DNA of 6,777 bases. Origin: an uncultured Oscillospiraceae bacterium (GTDB lineage: Bacteria; Bacillota; Clostridia; Oscillospirales; Acutalibacteraceae). The stretch spans positions 1-6,777 of the forward strand of contig URYV01000082.1 in the NCBI GenBank assembly GCA_900552285.1, written 5' to 3'. Of this stretch, positions 1 through 5,545 are shown piece after piece; positions within the stretch are counted from its first letter, which is position 1, and every line of letters begins with the position of its first letter. Under the pieces are notes generated by a model that searched no databases, had not been told where the DNA came from, and saw only the letters and a program-made list of their open reading frames with translations. The translations under genes and the position numbers were made by a program.

Positions 1-57
1 CTGCCCAAGAACGCGCCCGCAGAACCGGGTCAGACCATCCGCTTTGACCTCCGCCGC
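1..57. other. GC-rich segment of separate origin at the window edge
   Basis: This 57-bp piece is visibly richer in GC than the AT-rich stretch that follows. Read on the plus strand from base 1 it is open (LPKNAPAEPGQTIRFDLRR) and looks like ordinary coding sequence, but hits a stop at 79-81 soon after passing base 58. Read on the minus strand it continues the GGDEF frame as low-quality sequence (GGGGQSGWSDPVLRARSWA) where a GGDEF domain should read roughly 'GHxxGDE'. I infer a junction near 56-58. The origin of the piece cannot be told from its length. Confidence 0.45.
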
Positions 58-271
58 CAAAATTATCATTTATCTTTTTAAGGCAGTCCAGATCACAGAC
101 AGCGATAAAAGCCTTATTTTTCGGATCTGACATTCTGTCAATAACAAACTGGATATTTTTTTCAATGCCTATTCTCGAATAAACACCTGTCATAGCGTCA
201 CGGACTGCAAGATTGGCTATGGAGTTTTGTATCCGCATTGATTCCAGAGCATTGCTTACATGATTTGTGCG
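58..271 (-). pseudogene. Fragment of a GGDEF (diguanylate cyclase-type) domain, broken at both ends
   Basis: The frame starting in the codon at 269-271 reads RTNHVSNALESMRIQNSIAN, then LAVRDAMTGVYSRIGIEKN, then AFIAVCDLDCLKKINDNFG. This is the characteristic start of a GGDEF domain: 'RDxMTGVYxRxG', then the metal-binding strand 'xxDLDxxKKIND' and 'xFG'. The fragment stops about ten residues before the GG[D/E]EF signature would appear, because the sequence changes character at about position 58. GGDEF domains make cyclic di-GMP from two GTP, but this piece of about 71 residues has no start codon of its own, no active-site loop and no C-terminal half, so it cannot work as it stands. It lies in a different frame from the upstream hydrolase gene and is clearly more AT-rich. 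It probably comes from another genome or locus joined here; see the findings on the two junctions. Confidence 0.7.
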
Positions 272-834
272 TCGCCGGTGAGCATGACGGAAAATTTGCC
301 GAGGGATGCCTTTAAAACAAGAGAGTAGTTGTTCAGCTCGTCGCCATACTTCTTCTCGGTATCGGTGAGCACCGTCACGGCCGCATTTCCGAGAGGAAAA
401 ACATCTCCCCTGCTCGGAACGGTTATCGAGAGATTTTTTTCTTCGGCAGCGTCCAAAACATCGGAAAAGGTTGCCGTTTCGGCAGTAACATCGGGCATGA
501 GCAAATCGTCGATTTCCACGTTTTCGATAACGTCGTCAAGACCGCCTATATGGTCGGCGTGAGGGTGGGTGGCCACGGCATATTTAAGCCGCGAAATCTT
601 TTTCGAGGAAATATAATCAACGACGGTTTTCCCCGATTCGTTTGTTCCGCCGTCCACAAGCATACTTTCTCCGCCGCAGGACAAAAGTATTGCGTCCCCC
701 TGCCCCACGTCGATAAAATCCACCGAAAGAACATCGGGTGAAAAGGTGCCTGCCGTGCCGGATGAACTTTCACCGCAGGAGGCAAAGCCGAAAGCAACAA
801 GCAAACACAGCAGCAGCGAACCGATTTTTTTCAT
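256..834 (-). CDS. ComEC-like metallo-beta-lactamase-fold lipoprotein, 3' end lost
   Basis: This is the N-terminal part of a secreted hydrolase of the ComEC/Rec2-related metallo-beta-lactamase fold group, probably membrane-anchored. Residues 1-20 form a lipoprotein signal peptide (basic MKK, hydrophobic stretch, then FASC with Cys20 as the likely lipidated residue), followed by a Ser/Gly-rich spacer. The fold signatures follow in order: VDFIDVGQGDAILL (38-51), LVDGG (59-63), the metal-binding ATHPHADHIGG (88-98) and LTGDA (185-189), whose Asp188 is the bridging metal ligand. Proteins of this group normally run on for several tens of residues after LTGDA, with a further His region. Here only QIM follows before TAA, because the sequence switches to a GGDEF fragment. 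The start is secured by AGGAG (840-844) five bases before ATG. It lies 43 nt downstream of the ATPase gene and may share its transcript. Substrate unknown: bacterial relatives include proposed extracellular nucleases and phosphodiesterases. Confidence 0.8.
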   Translation of the reverse strand: MKKIGSLLLCLLVAFGFASCGESSSGTAGTFSPDVLSVDFIDVGQGDAILLSCGGESMLVDGGTNESGKTVVDYISSKKISRLKYAVATHPHADHIGGLDDVIENVEIDDLLMPDVTAETATFSDVLDAAEEKNLSITVPSRGDVFPLGNAAVTVLTDTEKKYGDELNNYSLVLKASLGKFSVMLTGDAQIM

Positions 835-840
835 TTTTTC

Positions 841-871
841 TCCTAAAAATATCCCCCGAAAGAATCGAGGG
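841..871 (-). terminator. Hairpin plus T-run between ATPase and hydrolase genes
   Basis: In the transcript sense the gap contains CCCTCGA (871-865), loop TTCTT (864-860) and TCGGGGG (859-853). This forms a seven-pair stem with one G-U wobble, followed by ATATTTTTA. That is the layout of an intrinsic terminator just after the ATPase stop codon. The T-run is short and interrupted and runs directly into the AGGAG of the hydrolase gene, so partial termination or attenuation is as likely as a full stop. On the plus strand the same stem would carry a C-A mismatch, so the minus-strand reading is better. Confidence 0.5.
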
Positions 872-877
872 ACAAAA

Positions 878-3523
878 TTATTTTTTTGAAATTGCCGACG
901 GAATTTTCAGAATTTCGTAAACAATCATCGGTATGACCGAAAGGCCGAGCACCGTTCCCCATTTTCCGTATTCGGTAAGGCTGACGAGACCGAAAACCTC
1001 GGTGACGGGAGCAATCAGCAAAACCGCTCCGATGAGAAGAATAGAACCGAAAAACGTATAAAGGAAAATCGGCGAAAATCTGTGGCTTTTAAAATCGACG
1101 ATAAGACGGTTTGAACGAACCGACACCATGGCAAAGATTTGGCCGAGAGAAAGGGTGGCAAAAGCCATGGTCTGAGAAAGAGCAAGATTTTGCTCCCGCC
1201 CGCCGAGAGAAAAAGCCAAAATGGTCAGAATTGCGGTGAGCACACCGCAAAGAGCAATTCGGGCAATACTGTTTTTGGTGAATATATCCCCGCCGTTTTT
1301 ATCGGAAATGGGCTGGACATTGGCCTTGTTAGGCATTGCGGCGCCCACGGAAATGGCGGGAATTGCCGAGGTTATCATATTTATCCACAAAATATGCATG
1401 GCCGACAGCGGCACAAGACGCCAAATCACAATGGCGAAAAGAAGCGTCAGCACCTCGCCGAGATTGCAGGCAATCAAATAGCGAATGGCCTTGCGGATAT
1501 TCGAAAAAATTCCGCGGCTTTCGGTTATGGCGTCGGACATTGCAGAAAAGCTGTTGTTTGTCAGCACAACGTCGGCCGCGCCCTTTACGACGTCGGGAGC
1601 CGATTCGACGGTACAGCCCGTGTCGGCAGAGGAAATTGCGGGAGCGTCGTTAACACCGTCGCCCACAAAAGTGACAACCTCGCCGCAAGCCTTAAAGGCA
1701 TTGATAATTCTTGTTTTTTGATCGGGAGAAATTCTCGCAAAGGCGCCGAAATTTTCAACGCAACCGGCAAGCTCTTCATCCGACATTTCTTCGATTTGTT
1801 CCCCGGTTGCAATCTGCTCGGGAGATGAAATTATACCCATTTCAAGAGCGGCCGCGGCGGCGGTGGCGGGGTGGTCACCCGTCAGCATTACGACCTTTAT
1901 GCCCGCGTTTTTACAAAGCTCGACGGCATTTTCCGCCCCTCTTCTCGGAGGATCGTAAATTCCGAGAAGCCCGCCGAAAGAAAGTCCGTTTTCGAATTCC
2001 TCTCTTGTGGGATTCGTCGGCTCGGACTCGAGAGCCTTGAAGGCAACGGCGATGACACGAAGGCCGGTCTTTGCCATTTGCTCATATGCCGCGGTAATTT
2101 TGTCGGCATCCGGCAAAACGCAGCAGGCCATAACCTCCTCGGGCGTTCCCTTTACCACGGCGACGGGCTTTGAGTCAATCATGTTGACCGAGGTCATAAG
2201 CCGTCTTGTCGGGTCAAAAGGAATTTCGCAAAGGCGGGGATACATGCTCTCGATCGTGCGCTTGTCGCCGCCGGCATATTTTTCGGCCGCGGCCACGATT
2301 GCAGCCTCGGTTGCGTCGCCCTGACGGACAAGCCTGTCTCCGACCCTTTCGGCCGAAGCGTCGCAACACATGGTCGCCATCATAATTATATTCTTTTCGG
2401 CGGCGGAAATTTCCGAAGATTTAAGGGCGGTAAGATTTCCACCGCAGTATATGTGCGTAAGCTCCATGGAATTGTGGGTCAAAAGACCGGTTTTATCGGT
2501 ACAGACAACGGTCGTTCCTCCAAGGGTTTCAACCGCAGAGAGCGAACGGACGACGACATCCGACTTAACCATTCTTTTAACACCGATTGCCATTACAAGC
2601 GCCACAATGGTGTTAAGTCCCTCGGGAATTGCGGCGACGGCAAGGGCAACTGTGGGAAGAAGGGTGTTGAGGAAATTGGAAAAAATCCCCCCCTCTTCCT
2701 TTCCGAAAACCGTGCCGAAAACAAGTATCAGCGCACAGATCGTAAGGGCAAAAACTCCGAGAATTCCGCCGAGCTCTTTAAGTCTTTTCTGAAGAGCCGT
2801 TGAATTTTTATTTTTACCGTAAACCGCCGACAGCTTCGCCTTTTCGGTAAATTTTCCGGTTCCGACCACAACGGCTCTGCCGCTGCCCTCGGTCACCGAG
2901 CAACCCGCAAATACCATGTTTTTCTGATCCGCGACCGAGGTAATGTCATGCTCAAGCTCGCCTGCAAATTTGACCGAATCGACCGAAACTCCGGTGAGCG
3001 AACTTTCATCGCAGCGAAGTCCGTCGGCCTCGATGATTCTTGCATCGGCGGGAATGTAATTTCCGACAGAAAGCAGAATTACATCGCCGGGAACAATGTT
3101 GGTGGCGGGAACAGACGCCGTCTTTCCGTTTCTGACGACTGTGGCGGAGGGGGGCGAAATAAACTTTAGGGATTCAACCGCAGCCTCTGCCCCCGTTTGC
3201 TGCAGCGCTCCCGTGACGGCGTTTATTACAACGATAAGTAAAATGATTATCGGCTCGGCAACGGAAGTGGAAATGTCCGAGTTTTCGGGCGTTATAAGCG
3301 CAATTATGAAATACAGAATTGCGGCAACGGTCAAAACCACGGTGGGAACGTCCTTAAGCTGTGACAAAAAAAGCTCTTTAAAGGTGCGCTCTCTTTTTTT
3401 ATCGGGAAGATTTTTTCCGTATTTGGCGAGTCTTGAATTGACTTCGGCGCCCGAAAGACCGTTTTGAGAATCGGTCTTAAGCTCGTTTAACACATCTTTA
3501 GCCGAAGATGTATGCCAAATCAT
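878..3523 (-). CDS. P2-type (Ca2+-ATPase-like) cation-transporting ATPase with altered catalytic motifs
   Basis: This is a full-length P-type ATPase (881 aa) with the PMCA/SERCA-like layout: N-terminal cation-ATPase domain (about 1-55), M1-M2 (about 60-108), A domain (about 120-230), M3-M4 with IPEGL (299-303), P domain with phosphorylatable Asp343, N domain with FDPTRRLM (436-443) and KGT (458-460), hinge LTGDHPAT (547-554), GDGVND (621-626), and M5-M10 (about 680-873). Such pumps move cations, usually Ca2+, out of the cytoplasm using an aspartyl-phosphate intermediate. Several near-invariant residues differ: TGVS (177-180) for TGES, DKTGLLT (343-349) for DKTGTLT, Val620 for the Thr before GDGVND, NN (656-657) for DD, and M6 reads NMITSA (715-720), with Ser719 where Ca2+ pumps have Asp. 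Asn687 and Glu690 of M5 and Glu301 of M4 are retained. Transport of Ca2+, or any complete pumping cycle, is therefore uncertain. The gene starts 4 nt after the fakA-like stop, with its ribosome binding site inside that gene, so the two are probably translationally coupled. Confidence 0.93.
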   Translation of the reverse strand: MIWHTSSAKDVLNELKTDSQNGLSGAEVNSRLAKYGKNLPDKKRERTFKELFLSQLKDVPTVVLTVAAILYFIIALITPENSDISTSVAEPIIILLIVVINAVTGALQQTGAEAAVESLKFISPPSATVVRNGKTASVPATNIVPGDVILLSVGNYIPADARIIEADGLRCDESSLTGVSVDSVKFAGELEHDITSVADQKNMVFAGCSVTEGSGRAVVVGTGKFTEKAKLSAVYGKNKNSTALQKRLKELGGILGVFALTICALILVFGTVFGKEEGGIFSNFLNTLLPTVALAVAAIPEGLNTIVALVMAIGVKRMVKSDVVVRSLSAVETLGGTTVVCTDKTGLLTHNSMELTHIYCGGNLTALKSSEISAAEKNIIMMATMCCDASAERVGDRLVRQGDATEAAIVAAAEKYAGGDKRTIESMYPRLCEIPFDPTRRLMTSVNMIDSKPVAVVKGTPEEVMACCVLPDADKITAAYEQMAKTGLRVIAVAFKALESEPTNPTREEFENGLSFGGLLGIYDPPRRGAENAVELCKNAGIKVVMLTGDHPATAAAAALEMGIISSPEQIATGEQIEEMSDEELAGCVENFGAFARISPDQKTRIINAFKACGEVVTFVGDGVNDAPAISSADTGCTVESAPDVVKGAADVVLTNNSFSAMSDAITESRGIFSNIRKAIRYLIACNLGEVLTLLFAIVIWRLVPLSAMHILWINMITSAIPAISVGAAMPNKANVQPISDKNGGDIFTKNSIARIALCGVLTAILTILAFSLGGREQNLALSQTMAFATLSLGQIFAMVSVRSNRLIVDFKSHRFSPIFLYTFFGSILLIGAVLLIAPVTEVFGLVSLTEYGKWGTVLGLSVIPMIVYEILKIPSAISKK

Positions 3524-3527
3524 CTGA

Positions 3528-5147
3528 TCAATCCTTTGCTTGTTTATCGGCGGCTATAATGAAATAGTATATCGGCTGTCCGCCGTCGATTACCGTAACT
3601 TCAACGCCTCCGGCCTTTGCTTCGCAGGCGGCAACGGCAAGATTCAGGGTTTCTTCATCCACATCAGCACCGTAGAAAAGGGTTACCGAGGCGGTATCTT
3701 TTGTGACAATGGTTTTGGTAAGTTTACCGACGGCATGAACAAGATCGTCGTCCACAAAGGAAATTTTTCCGTTTTTAAGAGCAAGTATCTCGCCCTTCTT
3801 TATTTCCTTTCCGTCAAAATCGGAGTCTCTTGCCGCAAAGGTAACCGAACCTGTGGTGGTGCGCTCGGCAGCTTTTCCCATGGTTATGAGGTTGTCTTCA
3901 ACCGACGCTTCTTCGTCGAATTCGATCATGGCAGAAATGCCCATGGGAACCGAAAGGGTCGGCAGCACGCAAACGCGGCGGCTTGCGAGGGGAATGGCCT
4001 GTTCGGCGGCCATTATGATATTTTTATTGTTGGGGAAAACGAAAACCGTTTCGGCGGGAGTCTTTTCAATAGCCTTCAAAATATCGTCGGTGGACGGATT
4101 CATGGTCTGGCCGCCCTCCACAACGGTATCGGCACCGAGGTCGGTAAACAGCTCGCTCATTCCCTTGCCTGCGGCCACCGCCACAAATCCAAAGGGCTTT
4201 TCGGGAGCGACCGACTGAATTTTCTCGCCGTCGGAAGCCTCGGGAGCAGCCTCGGGAACAGCGGGCTGAACGCCGTTATAGGTCAGTCTGACGTCCTTCA
4301 CAACACCGTATTTTATCGATTCCTGTATCACAAGACCGGGGTCGTTTGTCTCGATTTTAACAAGAACGCTTTGGCTTGAAACGGTCACCGAAGGACGGCC
4401 TGCGGTTTCAAGATAGGCCTGAAGCTTTATGGGGTCGTTCTCGGATTTGCCCCTTGCGATGACAAACTCGGCGGTGTAGAGATAATCGGGTTCGGACTTT
4501 TTGGTCTCGACGTTTTCGCCCTTTATCATCTTTCCGTCGCGAATAACCGAAAGCATTCCCTCGAGAATATAAACATAGCCCTGTCCGCCTGCGTCGACAA
4601 CGCCGGCCTTTTTGAGAACGGGAAGCTGTTCGGGGGTGTTGGCAAGGGCGACCTTTGACGCCTCGTATGCGCATTCAAGCACCTTTGATGCGTCCTTTTC
4701 GGCAGCCGAGAACGCCGCTGCCTTTTCGGCAGACACTCTCGCAACGGTAAGAACGGTTCCCTCGGTGGGTTTCATAACCGCCTTATATGCCGAATCCACA
4801 CCGCTTTTGAGCGCGGCGGCAAGCTGAGCCCCGTCGGCCGTTTCAAGGCCCTTAAAGCCCTTTGCAATTCCTCTGAAAAGCAGCGAAAGAATAACTCCGG
4901 AGTTTCCTCTCGCACCGCGCAGCAGCGCCATTGACGTCTTTTTCGCAACCGAAGAAAGTTCGGTCTCGATCGACATCGAAAGCTCTCTTGAGGCGTTGTT
5001 TATGGTCATGGCCATGTTGGTTCCGGTATCTCCGTCGGGCACGGGGAAAACGTTGAGCTCGTCAACATCCTTGCGGTGTGCGGTGATATTTTCGGCGGCC
5101 GAAATGACCGCGTCGCGGAACTGTATGCCGTTTATTGTTTCGGACAA
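3528..5147 (-). CDS. fakA: FakA/YloV-family DhaL (DAK2) fatty-acid kinase-like protein, middle-domain ligands missing
   Basis: FakA transfers phosphate from ATP to a fatty acid held by a separate FakB (DegV) carrier, feeding exogenous fatty acids into phospholipid synthesis; it is cytoplasmic. Numbered from the preferred TTG start (539 aa), the N-terminal DhaL kinase domain shows NVFPVPDGDTGTNM (32-45), with metal-binding Asp38 and Asp40, then RGARGNSGVILS (77-88), KPTEGT (126-131) and VVDAGGQGY (183-191). The C-terminal domain shows VAVAAGKGM (322-330), EGGQTMNPSTDDIL (344-357) and GGQPIYYFI near the end, all typical of the family at its usual length of about 550 aa. The middle domain is unusual: YTAEF (224-228) stands where relatives have YCTEF, and VKIETNDPG (263-271) where they have VHVHTNDPG, so one Cys and two His are gone. 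It is paired with the Asp23 gene, as yloU-yloV are in Bacillus. No fakB is in the window. A GTG at 5154-5156 is an alternative start. Confidence 0.88.
   Translation of the reverse strand: MSETINGIQFRDAVISAAENITAHRKDVDELNVFPVPDGDTGTNMAMTINNASRELSMSIETELSSVAKKTSMALLRGARGNSGVILSLLFRGIAKGFKGLETADGAQLAAALKSGVDSAYKAVMKPTEGTVLTVARVSAEKAAAFSAAEKDASKVLECAYEASKVALANTPEQLPVLKKAGVVDAGGQGYVYILEGMLSVIRDGKMIKGENVETKKSEPDYLYTAEFVIARGKSENDPIKLQAYLETAGRPSVTVSSQSVLVKIETNDPGLVIQESIKYGVVKDVRLTYNGVQPAVPEAAPEASDGEKIQSVAPEKPFGFVAVAAGKGMSELFTDLGADTVVEGGQTMNPSTDDILKAIEKTPAETVFVFPNNKNIIMAAEQAIPLASRRVCVLPTLSVPMGISAMIEFDEEASVEDNLITMGKAAERTTTGSVTFAARDSDFDGKEIKKGEILALKNGKISFVDDDLVHAVGKLTKTIVTKDTASVTLFYGADVDEETLNLAVAACEAKAGGVEVTVIDGGQPIYYFIIAADKQAKD
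3532..3537 (-). promoter_or_regulatory. Ribosome binding site of the ATPase, inside the end of the FakA-like gene
   Basis: AAAGGA lies 8 nt before the ATG at 3521-3523 and is part of the last codons of the upstream gene, whose TGA is at 3528-3530. Ribosomes ending the upstream gene would be placed right at this start, which supports coupled translation of the two proteins. Confidence 0.7.
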
Positions 5148-5155
5148 TGTAAACA

Positions 5156-5159
5156 CTCC
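5156..5159 (-). promoter_or_regulatory. Ribosome binding site that favours a TTG start for the FakA-like gene
   Basis: GGAG at 5159-5156 overlaps the first base of the possible GTG start (5154-5156), so it cannot serve that codon. It lies 8 nt before TTG at 5145-5147, an ideal distance, giving a protein that starts MSETINGIQ. A weaker AGAG six bases before the GTG keeps the longer form possible. Confidence 0.6.
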
Positions 5160-5174
5160 AATCTCTTTGAAAAA

Positions 5175-5522
5175 CTACTCTTTCATCTGTTCAACGTGGA
5201 CGATTACTCTTTCCACCTTTATTCCGGTGGCGTCCTCCACAACATAGGTGACCTTGTTGATTATGCTTTTGGAAATGGCTGCTATGTTAAGACCGTAAAC
5301 CACGCTTATGTGAAGGTCGACAACAATGGACTGACGGTCTCCCCTCACCTTAATGCCCGTGTCGGCAAAACGGCGCTTTACAAGCTTTGAACGCCACCAT
5401 TTCATGCCCTTGGGAATCATGTTGGTAACTCCGTAGCAGGAGGAGACGGCATTTCCGATAAGCTTTTCAAAATATCTTTGGGAAATACCGATTTGGCCGA
5501 GATGTGTTTCATACTTAATCAT
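5175..5522 (-). CDS. yloU: Asp23/YloU-family envelope stress protein
   Basis: This small protein (115 aa; family members are usually about 110-160) belongs to the Asp23/YloU (DUF322) family. The sequence shows the short N-terminal segment before GQIGISQRYFEKLIGNAVSS, then the alternating beta-strand pattern of the core: GIKVRGDRQSIVVDLHISVV (56-75), the family's YGxNI turn (76-80), the helix AAISKSIINKVTYVVEDATG (81-100) and the final strand IKVERVIVHVEQ. There is no signal peptide or membrane segment. Asp23 of Staphylococcus forms membrane-associated assemblies through a partner and affects envelope stress responses; the role of YloU is not settled. A basic, Trp-containing stretch, KGMKWWRSKLVKRR (38-51), is more marked than I would expect and could contact membrane or RNA; that is inference. 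It starts at ATG with a strong AAAAAAGGAG 7 nt upstream and is followed after a short gap by the FakA-like gene, the order known from yloU-yloV. Confidence 0.88.
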   Translation of the reverse strand: MIKYETHLGQIGISQRYFEKLIGNAVSSCYGVTNMIPKGMKWWRSKLVKRRFADTGIKVRGDRQSIVVDLHISVVYGLNIAAISKSIINKVTYVVEDATGIKVERVIVHVEQMKE

Positions 5523-5529
5523 AATAACA

Positions 5530-5539
5530 CTCCTTTTTT
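5530..5539 (-). promoter_or_regulatory. Strong ribosome binding site of the Asp23-family gene
   Basis: AAAAAAGGAG ends 7 nt before the ATG at 5520-5522, in the 23-nt gap after the solute-binding protein stop. It is the best ribosome binding site in the window. I see no convincing -35/-10 pair in this gap, so a promoter, if there is one here, would have to lie within the end of the upstream gene. Confidence 0.75.
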
Positions 5540-5545
5540 GTGTAA

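Noticed and set aside
1139..1828. 229-codon plus-strand open frame opposite the ATPase
   Set aside because: Antisense to conserved P-domain and M5-M6 sequence; composition is unlike a real protein and there is no good start site.
3540..4379. 279-codon plus-strand open frame opposite the FakA-like gene
   Set aside because: It lies wholly antisense to a well-supported gene, is rich in Gly/Asn/His/Phe with no recognisable domain, and exists because codons that would create antisense stops are rare in the real gene.
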